This document shows, piece after piece, positions 1 through 9,453 of a DNA stretch of 64,000 nt (the stretch's first letter is position 1; each line of letters begins with the position of its first letter). The DNA is from Streptomyces griseocarneus. Lineage in GTDB: Bacteria; Actinomycetota; Actinomycetes; Streptomycetales; Streptomycetaceae. Under the pieces are notes generated by a model. It saw only the letters and a list, made by a program, of their open reading frames with translations. It did no database searches and was not told where the DNA came from. The stretch is from NCBI GenBank assembly GCA_003674045.1, contig PENC01000006.1, forward strand, positions 248,001-312,000, read 5' to 3'. A program made the translations under genes and the position numbers.

Positions 1-1083
1 CCCCAGGGAGAAGCGCAGCGTCCCCCGTGCCAGAGCCGGGTCGGTTCCCGTGGCGAGGACGACGTGGCTCGGCTGGGCGACGCCGGCCGTGCAGGCGGAG
101 CCCGTGGAGCATTCGATGCCCTGGGCGTCGAGGAGCAGCAGGAGGGAGTCGCCCTCGCAGCCGGGGAAGGAGAAGTGCGCGTTGGCGGGGAGGCGGCCGG
201 CGGGGTCGGGGTCGCCGCCGAGGACCGCGTCGGGGACGGCCGCGCACACGGCGTCGATCAGTTCGTCGCGCAGCGCTCCGACCTCCTGGGCGAAGGAGAC
301 GCGCCGCTCCGCGGCGAGCGTGCCGGCGACGGCGAACGCGGCGACGGCGGGCACGTCGAGCGTGCCGGAGCGGACATGCCGCTCCTGGCCGCCGCCGTGC
401 AGCAGGGGTACGGGCGCGTACTGCCGCCCGAGCAGCAGGGCGCCGATGCCGTACGGGCCGCCGACCTTGTGGCCGCTGACGGTCATGGCGGCGAGCCCGG
501 AGGCGGCGAAGTCCACGTCGAGCTGGCCGAAGGCCTGCACCGCGTCGGCGTGCAGGGGTATGCCGAACTCGGCGGCGACGGCGGCCAGTTCCCTGACCGG
601 CATGACCGTGCCGATCTCGTTGTTGGCCCACATCACGGTGGCGAGGGCGACGTCGTCGGGGTCGCGCTCGACGGCCTCGCGCAGCGCGTCGGGGTGCACC
701 CTGCCGTGGGAGTCGACGGGCAGGTACTCGACGGTCGCGCCCTCGTGGGTGCCGAGCCAGTCGACCGCGTCGAGCACGGCGTGGTGTTCGACGGGGCTGG
801 CGAGGATGCGGGTGCGGGCGGGGTCGGCGGCCCGCCGGGACCAGTACAGCCCCTTGACGGCGAGATTGTCCGCTTCGGTGCCGCCCGCGGTGAACACCAC
901 TTCGCTGGGCCGCGCGCCGAGGGCCGCCGCGAGGGACTCGCGGGACTCCTCGACGGTGCGCCGGGCGCGGCGGCCCGCGGCGTGCAGCGAGGAGGCGTTG
1001 CCCGTGAGGGCGAGCTGGGCGGTCATCGCCTGCACCGCCTCCGGGAGCATCGGGGTGGTGGCGGCGTGGTCGAGGTAGGCCAT
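1..1083 (-). CDS. Cysteine desulfurase (NifS/IscS family), 3' end outside window
   Basis: PLP-dependent enzyme that takes sulfur from L-cysteine as an enzyme persulfide, for tRNA thiolation or Fe-S assembly. Reading from the ATG at 1083, the protein opens [11 protein letters not shown], the usual start of this family. The PLP lysine is K206 in SGHKVGG. The persulfide cysteine is about C331 in STGSACTAG, on the flexible loop. The frame is still open at base 1, after 361 codons, so only roughly the last 30 residues of a usual ~390 aa enzyme are missing. No upstream partner on this strand is close (110 bp to the thioesterase stop). In Streptomyces this gene often precedes a tRNA 2-thiouridylase gene, which would lie outside the window. 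Family assignment is secure; the exact sulfur acceptor is not visible. Confidence 0.95.
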   Translation of the reverse strand, partial: MAYLDHAATTPMLPEAVQAMTAQLALTGNASSLHAAGRRARRTVEESRESLAAALGARPSEVVFTAGGTEADNLAVKGLYWSRRAADPARTRILASPVEHHAVLDAVDWLGTHEGATVEYLPVDSHGRVHPDALREAVERDPDDVALATVMWANNEIGTVMPVRELAAVAAEFGIPLHADAVQAFGQLDVDFAASGLAAMTVSGHKVGGPYGIGALLLGRQYAPVPLLHGGGQERHVRSGTLDVPAVAAFAVAGTLAAERRVSFAQEVGALRDELIDAVCAAVPDAVLGGDPDPAGRLPANAHFSFPGCEGDSLLLLLDAQGIECSTGSACTAGVAQPSHVVLATGTDPALARGTLRFSLG

Positions 1084-1160
1084 GGTGGGCACGATTCTAC
1101 GAGCCGGGACCGGTTCCGCTGAGCTGAGGTTTCCTTCCCGCTCCGGCGCCGCCCCGAAAC

Positions 1161-1182
1161 GCCTCGGAACCGCCTCGGAACC
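1161..1182. repeat. 11-bp unit repeated twice in tandem
   Basis: The unit GCCTCGGAACC occurs at 1161-1171 and again at 1172-1182, in the 110 bp between the thioesterase stop and the cysteine desulfurase start. No function is apparent. Confidence 0.5.
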
Positions 1183-1192
1183 GCCCCGGGGC

Positions 1193-2041
1193 TCAGGCTC
1201 CGCGCGGCACGAGCGCCAGTTGCCGCGACTGGGCCACCAGGCGGTCCTCGCTGTCCCAGACCTCCGCGTCCTCCTCCAGGTAGCCCCCGGCGAGGTTCCG
1301 TGTGGTGATCGACACCCGCACCGGGCCGGGCGCGGGCCGCCGCCGTACGTGGGCGGTGAGCTCGACCGTGGGCACCCACCCGGCGAGGCCCATCTCGAAC
1401 GCGGTGGGCGGCAGCGCGTCCACGGCCAGGAGCAGCGACAGCGCGTCCGCGGGCCGCCCGTCGGCCAGGCCGAACCAGGCGCGCATCTCGCCCCGGCCGC
1501 TCGGCGCACCCACCGCCCAGCCCGCCGTGGCGGGGTCGAGGCGGATGTCGAGCCGGTCGGAGATCGCGGGGGTTCCCGCGGCCGCCGGGCGGCCGCGGTT
1601 GCCGGGGCAGCGCTCGTACGGCGGCATGGCGGGCGGTTTGGCCGTGGTGCGCACGTCGTCGGTGACGGAGTCCAGGTCGCCGTAGGTGGCGAGCACCCGG
1701 ATGCGTTCGATCTCGGTGCCGTCCTCGGCGCGCTGGACGAGGGAGGCCTGGCCGGTGGAGAGCGAGCGGCCGGAGCGGACGAGCTCCGTGCGCACGACGG
1801 CGGGGCCGGGCCGGGTGGCGCTGAGGTAGTGGGCGGTGACGGAGAAGGGGTCCGGGTGCGGCAGCGCGTCGCCGAGGGCGCGGCCGATCAGGGCGAGGAG
1901 GTAGCCGCCGTTGGCCGTGTCGAAGACGGTCCATCCCGGGGAGACGTCCGCGTCGAACACGGAGCGGGCGCCGTCCCGTTCACGGAGGCGCACCGCGGTG
2001 TCCCGGTCGAATTCGCTGGTGCCGATGGGTGCCTGAGCCAT
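1193..2041 (-). CDS. TesB-like acyl-CoA thioesterase family protein
   Basis: 282 aa protein resembling double-hotdog acyl-CoA thioesterases. The N-terminal half has [17 protein letters not shown] followed by [19 protein letters not shown], typical of the first hotdog (helix, then strand pairs). The C-terminal half carries the second hotdog, with [20 protein letters not shown] and a final [13 protein letters not shown]. Family members hydrolyse acyl-CoA thioesters; the chain length accepted cannot be read. The ATG at 2041 is the clear start. It lies 58 bp downstream of the TRIC gene on the same strand and could share its transcript. The family call is good; the physiological substrate is unknown. 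Confidence 0.8.
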   Translation of the reverse strand: MAQAPIGTSEFDRDTAVRLRERDGARSVFDADVSPGWTVFDTANGGYLLALIGRALGDALPHPDPFSVTAHYLSATRPGPAVVRTELVRSGRSLSTGQASLVQRAEDGTEIERIRVLATYGDLDSVTDDVRTTAKPPAMPPYERCPGNRGRPAAAGTPAISDRLDIRLDPATAGWAVGAPSGRGEMRAWFGLADGRPADALSLLLAVDALPPTAFEMGLAGWVPTVELTAHVRRRPAPGPVRVSITTRNLAGGYLEEDAEVWDSEDRLVAQSRQLALVPRGA

Positions 2042-2099
2042 GGGCCGACGCTACACCCGGAAGTTACTCGCCGGTAAGCTCAGGCCCGGGTGGCCGCGG

Positions 2100-2759
2100 T
2101 CACGCTTCCTCGGCCGCCGCGCTCTTGCGGTGCCACGCGCGCGGCGCCCGCCAGTGGAAGCGCATGGCGAGCAGCCGCAGCACGAAGGCCGTCAGCACGG
2201 GCAGCCCGGCGGTCTGGGCGCTGAGCGCGTCGAAGCGGATGAGCAGCGCGGCCATGGCGGCGCCGACCATCGCGGGCACCGCGTAGAGGTCGCGGTCCCA
2301 GCGCAGCAGCGAGGGCACCTCGTGCGCGAGGATGTCGCGCAGCACGCCGCCGCCCACGGCCGTGGCGAGTCCGAGGGTGGCGGAGGAGGTCAGTCCGAGC
2401 CCGTGCGCGTACGCCTTCATCGTGCCGGTGACACAGAACAGCCCGAGCCCGGCGGCGTCGAAGACCCCGACGGCCTTGGTGATCCGCTCGACCTCCGGGT
2501 GCAGGAAGAAGACGAGCACCGTGGCGACCAGCGGGGTGAGGAAGTACCCCAGGTCGGTGAAGGCCGCGGGCGGCACCGCCCCGATGATCAGGTCCCGGAA
2601 CAGTCCGCCGCCCAGCGCCGTGACCTCGGCGAGTACCGCCATGCCGAAGACGTCGAAGTTCTTGCGTACGGCGAGAAGCGCGCCGGAGATCGCGAAGACG
2701 AAGATCCCGGCGATGTCCAGCGAATGCTGAACGGAGGGGCTGAACAGATCGGTGAGCAC
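2100..2759 (-). CDS. TRIC-type (UPF0126) trimeric intracellular cation channel
   Basis: 219 aa integral membrane protein. An internal two-fold repeat is visible: ISGALLAVRKNFDVFGMAVL then ALGGGLFRDLIIGAVPP in the first half, and CVTGTMKAYAHGL then AVGGGVLRDILAHEVP in the second. The repeated GGG-x-x-RD signature marks the bacterial TRIC/UPF0126 family, in which three helices are duplicated and followed by a seventh. Bacterial TRIC proteins form homotrimeric K+/Na+-permeable channels. Family members are also often labelled glycine transporters, which is notable beside glycine genes but unproven here. It starts 53 bp after the last gene of the peptide transporter and may be read through from it. 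Confidence 0.85.
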   Translation of the reverse strand: MLTDLFSPSVQHSLDIAGIFVFAISGALLAVRKNFDVFGMAVLAEVTALGGGLFRDLIIGAVPPAAFTDLGYFLTPLVATVLVFFLHPEVERITKAVGVFDAAGLGLFCVTGTMKAYAHGLGLTSSATLGLATAVGGGVLRDILAHEVPSLLRWDRDLYAVPAMVGAAMAALLIRFDALSAQTAGLPVLTAFVLRLLAMRFHWRAPRAWHRKSAAAEEA

Positions 2760-2812
2760 GCGACATTCTTACTCGTCTCGCACGCGCGTCCGCACAATGC
2801 CGGGCCCACCGC

Positions 2813-3892
2813 CTATTCAGGCGCGTTCTCCGGGTGGTGGCAGGCCACACGGTGCCCCGGCAGCAGTTCGACCAGCGGTGGCTCCTGCGTGGCGCACACC
2901 TCCGTCGCCTTCCAGCACCGGGTGTGGAAGCGGCATCCCGGCGGCGGGGCGATGGGCGAGGGCACATCGCCCTTGAGGAGAATGCGCTCCCGCTTCGTGC
3001 GCCGCCTGGGGTCCGGCACCGGCACCGCGGAGAGCAGCGCCGTGGTGTACGGGTGCATCGGCTTCTCGTAGAGCGATGTGCGGTCGGTGAGCTCCACGAT
3101 CTTGCCGAGGTACATCACGGCGATCCGGTCGGAGACGTGCCGGATGACGGAGAGGTCGTGGGCGATGATGACGTAGGTCAGCCCCAGCTCCTCCTGGAGG
3201 TCGTCCAGCAGGTTGACCACCTGGGCCTGGATCGACACGTCGAGGGCGGAGACCGGCTCGTCCGCGACGACCAGCTTCGGCTTGAGCGCGAGCGCGCGGG
3301 CGATGCCGATGCGCTGCCGCTGGCCGCCGGAGAACTCGTGCGGGTAGCGGTTGTAGTGCTCGGGGCTGAGGCCCACGAGCTCCAGCAGCCGCTGCACCTC
3401 CCGCTTGATCCCGCCCTCGGGGGTGATTCCCTGGAGCTTGAAGGGGGCGCTGACGATGGTGCCGACGGTGTGCCGGGGGTTCAGCGAGGAGTACGGGTCC
3501 TGGAAGATCATCTGGACGTCGCGGCGCAGCGGGCGCATGCCCGAGGCGCTGAGGTGGGTGATGTCCTTGCCCTCGAACTCGACCTTGCCCCCGGTGGGCT
3601 CCAGCAGCCGGGTGATCAGCCGCCCCATGGTCGACTTGCCGCAGCCGGACTCCCCGACCACGCCGAGGGTCTCCCCCGCGCGCACGTCGAAGCTGATGCC
3701 GTCCACGGCCCGGACCGCGCCGGCCTGGCGGCGCAGCAGCCCCTTGGTGATGGGGAAGTGCTTGACCAGGCCGTCCACGGCGAGGAGGGGCCCGTCCGCG
3801 GTGGGCGCCGTCGGCTGCGCGGGGATGGTGGCGGTTTCGTCGGGCACGGTGCCGTCCTTGTCGTCCTTGTCGTTCCTGTCATCCTTCGTCAC
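2813..3892 (-). CDS. Oligopeptide ABC transporter ATP-binding protein (DppF/OppF type)
   Basis: About 359 aa ATPase. Walker [10 protein letters not shown] has its lysine at about residue 86. The signature [13 protein letters not shown] and Walker [12 protein letters not shown] follow. The C-terminal peptide-transporter extension has [14 protein letters not shown] and the Cys-containing GCRFHTRC motif. The frame is open far upstream, but the GTG at 3892 is chosen because it overlaps the stop of the preceding ATPase gene (GTGA), so the two are translationally coupled. The first 30 residues are charged ([13 protein letters not shown]) and non-conserved. Last gene of the five-gene peptide transporter; it pairs with the next ATPase as a heterodimer. 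Confidence 0.93.
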   Translation of the reverse strand: MTKDDRNDKDDKDGTVPDETATIPAQPTAPTADGPLLAVDGLVKHFPITKGLLRRQAGAVRAVDGISFDVRAGETLGVVGESGCGKSTMGRLITRLLEPTGGKVEFEGKDITHLSASGMRPLRRDVQMIFQDPYSSLNPRHTVGTIVSAPFKLQGITPEGGIKREVQRLLELVGLSPEHYNRYPHEFSGGQRQRIGIARALALKPKLVVADEPVSALDVSIQAQVVNLLDDLQEELGLTYVIIAHDLSVIRHVSDRIAVMYLGKIVELTDRTSLYEKPMHPYTTALLSAVPVPDPRRRTKRERILLKGDVPSPIAPPPGCRFHTRCWKATEVCATQEPPLVELLPGHRVACHHPENAPE

Positions 3893-5016
3893 AGCTTGGG
3901 CGCAATCTCTTCGGTCCAGATGCGGGTCCGCTCCTCCTGGGTCAGGTGGCAGGCGGACCAGTGGCGGCCCGTGCCCTCGCCGGAGACGAGCCGCAGCTCG
4001 GGCCGTTCGGTGCGGGTGACGTCGCCCTCGGGCAGGTCGGCGTAGGGGCAGCGCGGGTTGAAGGCGCAGCCGGACGGCACGTTGATGAGGCTGGGCGGGG
4101 AGCCCTTGACGGGGATCAGCCGGTCGGTGCGCCCGCGGTCGATCCTCGGCATCGAGCCCAGCAGCCCCCAGGTGTACGGGTGCTGGGGCTCGTAGAAGAC
4201 CTTCTCGGCGGGGCCGCGCTCGACGCAGCGGCCCGCGTACATCACGAGGATGCTGTCGGCCAGTTCGGCGACGACGCCGAGGTCGTGGGTGATGATGATG
4301 ACCGCGGAGCCGAACTCCTTCTGCAGGTCGCGGATCAGGTCGAGGATCTGGGCCTGGACGGTCACGTCGAGGGCCGTGGTCGGCTCGTCCGCGATCAGCA
4401 GCTCGGGGTTGTTGACCAGCGACATCGCGATCATGGCACGCTGCCGCATGCCGCCGGAGAACTGGTGGGGGTAGTCGTCGACGCGGCGGTGCGGCTCGGG
4501 GATGCCGACGCGGTCGAGCATCTCCACGGCCCGCTTGCGCGCCGTCTTCCGGTCGGCCTTGTGGTGCACGCGGTACGCCTCGGCGATCTGCGCGCCGACC
4601 GTGAAGTACGGGTGCATGGCGGACAGCGGGTCCTGGAAGATCATGGCCATCTTCCGGCCGCGCAGGGTGCGGACGTGGTCGGCGTCGGCGGCGACGAGCT
4701 CCTCGCCGTCCAGCCACACCTCGCCGGAGATCCGGGCCCGCGCCGTGCGGTGCAGGCCCATGATGCCCAGGGAGGTGACGGACTTCCCGGAGCCGGACTC
4801 GCCGACGATGCCGAGGGTCTTGCCCGCCTCGACGTCGAAGCTCACCCCGTCGACGGACTTCACCAGGCCGTCGTCGGTGTCGAAGTGGATGCGCAGGTCG
4901 CGTACGGACAGAAAGGCTCCCGAGGCCCCCGGCGCGTCGGACGGCGGGACGGCGACGACCTCGCCGACGGGCGCGTCCTGCGGTGCGCTGCGCTGTTCCT
5001 TGCCCGGCTCGCTCAC
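3889..5016 (-). CDS. Oligopeptide ABC transporter ATP-binding protein (DppD/OppD type)
   Basis: 375 aa ATPase. Walker [10 protein letters not shown] has its lysine at about residue 78. Signature [15 protein letters not shown] and Walker [14 protein letters not shown] follow, then the switch histidine in [10 protein letters not shown]. The C-terminal peptide-transporter extension includes QHPYTWGLL and [10 protein letters not shown]. The GTG at 5016 overlaps the stop of the permease upstream by four bases (GTGA), and its own stop overlaps the next ATPase the same way, so three genes are tightly coupled. It powers uptake of di/oligopeptides through the two permeases. Confidence 0.94.
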   Translation of the reverse strand: MSEPGKEQRSAPQDAPVGEVVAVPPSDAPGASGAFLSVRDLRIHFDTDDGLVKSVDGVSFDVEAGKTLGIVGESGSGKSVTSLGIMGLHRTARARISGEVWLDGEELVAADADHVRTLRGRKMAMIFQDPLSAMHPYFTVGAQIAEAYRVHHKADRKTARKRAVEMLDRVGIPEPHRRVDDYPHQFSGGMRQRAMIAMSLVNNPELLIADEPTTALDVTVQAQILDLIRDLQKEFGSAVIIITHDLGVVAELADSILVMYAGRCVERGPAEKVFYEPQHPYTWGLLGSMPRIDRGRTDRLIPVKGSPPSLINVPSGCAFNPRCPYADLPEGDVTRTERPELRLVSGEGTGRHWSACHLTQEERTRIWTEEIAPKL

Positions 5017-6026
5017 GAGTACCTCACCCTGGGGTCGATGGCCGCGTAGACCAGGTCCACCAGCAGATTGCAGACGACGATGAAGAAGGCGGCGACCAGG
5101 GTCACGCCCATGACGATGGGCAGGTCGTTGTCCTGGATGCCCTTGACCGCGTACTCACCGATGCCCTTGAAGGAGAAGACCTGCTCGGTGATGACCGCGC
5201 CGCCGAGCAGCAGGCCGAAGTCCATGCCGAAGATGGTGACGATCGGGGTGAGCGCGGAGCGCAGGCCGTGCTTGGCGACGACCGTGCGCTCCTTGAGCCC
5301 CTTGGCGCGGGCCGTGCGGATGTAGTCCTCGCTCATCGTCTCCAGCATTCCCGCGCGGGTGAGCCGGGCGTAGAGCGCGGAGTAGAGGAAGGCGAGGCTG
5401 CACCAGGGGACGAGGAGGTTCCAGGCCCATTGGCCGGGGTCGTCGGTGAAGCTCACATAGTTGATGCCGTCGCCCCAGACGGGCCATTGGACGGTGAGGA
5501 CGCTCAGCGCCAGCATGCCGGTGAAGAAGATCGGCAGGGAGACGCCGGCCAGGGCCACGCCCATGAAGAAGCGGTCGAAGAAGCTGCCCCGCTTCAGGGC
5601 GGAGAGCACGCCCACGGCCACGCCCGAGACCAGCCAGATCACGGCGGCACCGACGGCGAGCGAGAGGGTGACGGGGATGCGCGAGGTCAGCTGGGGCCAG
5701 ACCTCGACATGGCTCTTGAAGGAGTAGCCGAAGCACGGCGCGGAGCAGTGCGAGGCGTCCGGGCCGAACTTGTAGTCGGCGCCCGCCACGATGGCCTTGA
5801 CGAAGTGCCAGTACTGCTCGTAAAGCGGCTGGTCGAGGCCGAGGTTCTGCTTGACCGCCGCGATCGAGTCGCGGTTGGCGTCCTTGCCCACGTACTGGGC
5901 GGCGAGCTGGTCGACCGTCTGCCCGGCGATGCGGGGCACAAGAAAGAAGATCGCGAAGGTGACTGCGCTGACCACCAGCAACAGTAGGACCGCGGCGAAC
6001 AGGCGTCGGATGATGTACGCAGCCAC
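5013..6026 (-). CDS. Oligopeptide ABC transporter permease (DppB/OppB type)
   Basis: About 337 aa inner-membrane permease. It opens [19 protein letters not shown], the standard DppB first helix, has a large extracytoplasmic loop, and carries the cytoplasmic EAA-type loop [17 protein letters not shown] that docks the ATPase. The GTG at 6026 is chosen because family members begin within a few residues of the YIIRRL motif; a longer frame adds an unlikely Arg-rich leader. The loop around residues 90-120 holds two cysteines ([10 protein letters not shown]), common in actinobacterial homologues. It lies 100 bp downstream of the binding-lipoprotein gene and forms the channel with the DppC-type permease encoded first in the operon. 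Confidence 0.92.
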   Translation of the reverse strand: MAAYIIRRLFAAVLLLLVVSAVTFAIFFLVPRIAGQTVDQLAAQYVGKDANRDSIAAVKQNLGLDQPLYEQYWHFVKAIVAGADYKFGPDASHCSAPCFGYSFKSHVEVWPQLTSRIPVTLSLAVGAAVIWLVSGVAVGVLSALKRGSFFDRFFMGVALAGVSLPIFFTGMLALSVLTVQWPVWGDGINYVSFTDDPGQWAWNLLVPWCSLAFLYSALYARLTRAGMLETMSEDYIRTARAKGLKERTVVAKHGLRSALTPIVTIFGMDFGLLLGGAVITEQVFSFKGIGEYAVKGIQDNDLPIVMGVTLVAAFFIVVCNLLVDLVYAAIDPRVRYS

Positions 6027-6126
6027 AGCTCTGCGGCACCGGCGTCCGCGGACCGGTCGCAACCGGCCGGGCGGACGCCACTGCCTTCACCTGCCTTTCG
6101 GAAGTCTTCGACGGGTGGGCCCGCCG

Positions 6127-7887
6127 TTACTTGGAGGAGCTCATCAGCAGGTAGTCGTACATGCCGAGGTAGGCCTGGGTGACCGTGACATTGGCCGCGT
6201 TCTCGGGCCGGAAGAGCAGGTTCTTGCGGTAGATCAGCGGCACGGCGGAGGCGTTCTCCAGCACCAGCTTGTCGATGTCGCCCCAGGCCTTGGCGCGGGC
6301 CGTGGCGTCGGTGTTGGCGATCGCGTCGTTGAGCGCCTTGTTGATCTGCGGGTCGTCCAGCTCCTGGACGTTGTTGCCGCCGGAGGGCTTGATCGCGGAG
6401 CCGTTGACGATCTGGTCGAGGAAGCCGAAGCCGGTCGGCCAGTCGGCACCCCAGGCGGTCATGATCATGCCGAGGTTGTGGCTGTGGACGTAGTCCGGCA
6501 CGCCCACGAAGTTGGTGAAGTACTTGCCGGTCGGGAAGGTCTTGATGTTCGCGTTGATGCCGATCTTCTTCATCGACGCCTGGACGGCGGTGGCCATGGC
6601 CATCTCGGCGGGCCGGTCGGAGCGGGCCGTCAGCGTGGTCTCGAAGCCGTTCGGCTGACCGCACTGCTTGAGCTCGTCCTTGGCCTTGTCGATGTCACCC
6701 GCGCTGTTCTGCGTGGGGTAGAGGTCGAACTTGGCGTAGCCGTTGACGGTCGGCGGCAGCATGGTCGAGGCAACATCGCCCTTGGGGGAGCCGCCCTGGG
6801 CCTGCTGGACCGAGACCTTGTCGATCCCCCACTGGACCGCCTTGCGGCAGTGGATGTTGTCGAACGGCTTCACGTGCACGTTCAGGCCGACGTACGACAG
6901 GGCGCCGGCGTACGGGCTGTCGGTCTGCTTCTTGTACTTGCCTTCCAGCACCTTCGGCTGGGTCTCCGGGGCCACGCCCGTGCCCGCCGCGTCGACCGTG
7001 AGGCTGTTGTTGAGCAGGTTGTTGTCGACGGTCCGCTGGAGGATCTTGAACTTGATGGTGATCTTGTCCGGCAGTGCCTTGCGGATCGGGTCCGTCTTGG
7101 GGTCCCACTGCGGGTTGCGCTCCAGCGTCGCGCCCTTGCCGTCCTCGTACGAGGCGAACTTGTACGGGCCGGTGGCGACGATGTGCTTGACGTAGTCGGC
7201 GCCCTTGTCGGCCTTCTGCGGCACCGGCGAGGTCTGCGAGAACGTCGCCAGGTAGTCGAAGTCGGCGAACGGGTCCTTCAGGTGGAAGACGATCGTCTGG
7301 TCGTCGGGGGTCTCGATGGACTTGATCCCCTCGGGCGACTTGTCCTTGTACGGACCCTGGTACTTGTCGCCGCCCTCCAGGTGCGCCTTGAAGTAGGTGG
7401 GGCCGTTGGACAGCGCCTCGGGCGCGAAGTTGCTGCGCTCGACGGCGTACTTGACGTCCTTCGAGGTGACCGTCGTGCCGTCCTCGAACTTCACCCCGGC
7501 GCGCAGCTTGTACGTCCAGGTCTTGGCGTCCGGGCTCGGCTTGCCCAGGGACTCGGCGAGGTCGGGGACGACCTCCAGGCCCTCCTTGCCCGCGGCGGGC
7601 TTGAAGCTGGTGAGCGAGCGCCCGTAGAGGCGGGAGAAGTTCTGCACCCAGCCGTAGTAGGTGTTGCCCGGGTCGAGGGAGTCGGGCACGTCCGAGACCT
7701 CGTAGCTGGCCGTGCCCCCCTTCTTGTCGGACTTGTTGACGATGGAGGTCAGGGCCGCGTCGGTGACCGCGTCCTTGGCCCCGCCGCCACCGCCCTTGCC
7801 GCTGTCGCTCTTCGAGCTGCACGCGGACGCCCCCAGCGCCAGCACCACTGCCGTGGCGAGCACAGCCGTCGCTTTTCTTGTCTTCAC
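6127..7887 (-). CDS. Peptide-binding lipoprotein of ABC transporter (SBP_bac_5)
   Basis: About 586 aa extracytoplasmic solute-binding protein. The N-terminus KTRKATAVLATAVVLALGA followed by SACSSK is a lipoprotein signal with a lipobox cysteine, then a Gly/Lys/Ser-rich linker. The mature part matches the DppA/OppA family (VSDVPDSLDPGNTY, NFSRLYGRSL, WTYKLRAGVKFEDGT, VVFHLKDPFADF). The GTG at 7887 is preferred over an upstream in-frame codon because AAGGGGG lies about 11 bases before it and the signal peptide starts there. It captures peptides outside the membrane and delivers them to the two permeases. Second gene of the operon; 62 bp separate it from the permease stop upstream. Confidence 0.93.
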   Translation of the reverse strand: MKTRKATAVLATAVVLALGASACSSKSDSGKGGGGGAKDAVTDAALTSIVNKSDKKGGTASYEVSDVPDSLDPGNTYYGWVQNFSRLYGRSLTSFKPAAGKEGLEVVPDLAESLGKPSPDAKTWTYKLRAGVKFEDGTTVTSKDVKYAVERSNFAPEALSNGPTYFKAHLEGGDKYQGPYKDKSPEGIKSIETPDDQTIVFHLKDPFADFDYLATFSQTSPVPQKADKGADYVKHIVATGPYKFASYEDGKGATLERNPQWDPKTDPIRKALPDKITIKFKILQRTVDNNLLNNSLTVDAAGTGVAPETQPKVLEGKYKKQTDSPYAGALSYVGLNVHVKPFDNIHCRKAVQWGIDKVSVQQAQGGSPKGDVASTMLPPTVNGYAKFDLYPTQNSAGDIDKAKDELKQCGQPNGFETTLTARSDRPAEMAMATAVQASMKKIGINANIKTFPTGKYFTNFVGVPDYVHSHNLGMIMTAWGADWPTGFGFLDQIVNGSAIKPSGGNNVQELDDPQINKALNDAIANTDATARAKAWGDIDKLVLENASAVPLIYRKNLLFRPENAANVTVTQAYLGMYDYLLMSSSK

Positions 7888-7949
7888 CTTGAGAGATGCC
7901 CCCTTGGTCGGTGGGTGGAGTGGCGCGGTGGACGGAAGGTCGCCGCGGA

Positions 7950-8948
7950 TCACTTGCTGCGCGGGTCGAGGGCGTCACGCAGCCCGTCGCCCAGCAGGTT
8001 GAAGGCCAGCACCGTGAGGAAGATGGCGAGACCTGGCACGAACATGTACTGCGGATCGGCCTCGTAGAGGCCGACGGCGTTGGTGAGCATGCCGCCCCAG
8101 GACGCCTGCGGCGGGGCGATGCCCACGCCGAGGAAGCTCAGGGCGGCCTCGAAGAGGATGTTCGTCGGGATGAGCAGGGTCGAGTAGACGAGGATCGGGG
8201 CCACCAGGTTGGGCAGCAGCTCCCGGAAGAGGATGAAGGGCCCCCGGGCGCCCAGGCTTCTGGAGGCCTCGACGAACTCCCGTTCCCGCAGGCTGAGCGT
8301 CTGCGCCCGCACGATGCGGCCCATGTAGGGCCAGTTGAAGAAGCCGATCACGAAGATCAGCACGCTGATGCGCAGCGGGAGCCCGGAGAGCCCGAACGCG
8401 CCGTCCTGCAGCGCCGCCGAGATGGAGATCGCGAACAGCAGGAGGGGGAAGGCGAGGAAGGTGTCCATCAGCCTGCTGATCGCGCTGTCCACCCAGCCGC
8501 CGTAGAAGCCCGCGACGACCCCGAGCACGGCGCCGATGACCACCGAGAGCAGAGTGGCCCCGGTGGCGACGATCAGCGACACCCAGGAGCCCTCGATGAT
8601 GCGGGCCAGGATGTCGCGGCCGTACTGCGGCTCGACGCCCAGCGGGTGCTCCCAGCTCATGCCGCCGAAGGCGCCTTTGGGCGCGAGCTTCTCGGGGTCG
8701 ATGAGGTCCTGGTGGAACTGGTTGGGGTCGAGCCCGAAGACCGACTCGATCGGCTTGGCCAGGACGGCGAGCAGGATCAGCAGCACCACCACGACGCCGC
8801 CCGCGACGGCGACCTTGTCGCGCTTGAAGCGGATCCAGGCGATCTGGGTGAGCGAACGCCCTTGGATCTGGCTCTTGTTCGCCCCGGCGAGGACGGCCTC
8901 CGGCTGTGCCCCGGCGGCTCCCCCGGTGGTCTCGATAGGTGCGGTCAC
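7950..8948 (-). CDS. Oligopeptide ABC transporter permease (DppC/OppC type)
   Basis: 332 aa permease and first gene of the peptide-transporter operon. A cytoplasmic N-terminus contains RSLTQIAWIRFKRDKVAVAG, the OppC_N-type segment, followed by the first helix. The ATPase-docking EAA loop is EREFVEASRSLGARGPFILF. It ends in NLLGDGLRDALDPR, a hallmark of DppC/OppC. The GTG at 8948 is preceded by GAGAGGGG. Having the DppC-type permease ahead of the binding protein is a non-enterobacterial order. The gene has a ~500 bp upstream region that should hold the operon promoter. Confidence 0.93.
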   Translation of the reverse strand: MTAPIETTGGAAGAQPEAVLAGANKSQIQGRSLTQIAWIRFKRDKVAVAGGVVVVLLILLAVLAKPIESVFGLDPNQFHQDLIDPEKLAPKGAFGGMSWEHPLGVEPQYGRDILARIIEGSWVSLIVATGATLLSVVIGAVLGVVAGFYGGWVDSAISRLMDTFLAFPLLLFAISISAALQDGAFGLSGLPLRISVLIFVIGFFNWPYMGRIVRAQTLSLREREFVEASRSLGARGPFILFRELLPNLVAPILVYSTLLIPTNILFEAALSFLGVGIAPPQASWGGMLTNAVGLYEADPQYMFVPGLAIFLTVLAFNLLGDGLRDALDPRSK

Positions 8949-9453
8949 AATGCCTTCGACCCCTCTCGGGCCGGGGGTGACCGGCCCACGCCCGCCATGG
9001 ACGGCGGCTTCGAACTCACAGGTACACGTGCAAGCTGGTGCAGGTGGTACAGGTGGCGCAGAAGGTCACAGAAGAGGGCTCGTACGCAGGAGCGACGTCC
9101 CTTGGAGCGGGAGTCTTCATCGCGGCGGCGATCACCCGCCAGCCCCGGCCGGGAATGGATGCGCAACCGTGATGTGACCACGGGGCTTCCGTTATCCGGA
9201 CATCAGGAGATGCGGACCGGATACCCTGCTGCCGTAGTCAACTCATGCTGCTTGCAAGCATATTGGGGAAACGGCGCTTCGTAACCGTGCTGCGGCGTCC
9301 GCATACCGGAATGCTGAAATTCGCGCCGTTTGAATTCAGGTGGCACGTACGCCTCCGCGGCCGCGCCCCGTCAGGGGCGCGGGGAACTGCGCGCCCAGCC
9401 GTGGACGGCCCGCAGCCGCCGAACGACACTTCGCCCCGAGCTCGTAGGCGAAA
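8949..9453. other. 505-bp upstream region of the peptide-transporter operon
   Basis: No convincing gene. It holds the leader of the minus-strand transporter operon, a perfect 12-bp palindrome TGCTTGCAAGCA at 9249-9260 (possible operator, about 300 bp from the start codon) and a copy of the intergenic hairpin repeat at 9363-9420. A minus-strand frame of 78 codons (9181-8945) overlaps the first permease codon, but its composition does not look coding. No sigma-70-like promoter with good spacing was recognised. Confidence 0.6.
9363..9420 (+). repeat. Intergenic hairpin repeat, copy 1
   Basis: Hairpin GCGCCCC-gtca-GGGGCGC at 9363-9380, followed by the conserved GGGGAACTGCGCG and a tail ending GACGGCCCGCAGCCGCC. 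It lies 34-91 bp beyond the stop of the SseB-like gene, which is on the other strand. Same family as copies at 11299, 31129, 31550 and 38371. Confidence 0.85.

Noticed and set aside
2813-4717. Fusion of the two peptide-transporter ATPases
   Set aside because: The upstream half of the frame is Arg-rich shadow sequence. The coupled GTG at 3892 gives a normal-length ATPase.
8945-9181. 78-codon minus-strand frame overlapping the first transporter gene, as a leader peptide
   Set aside because: No ribosome site and Arg/Ser-rich composition like random high-GC frames.
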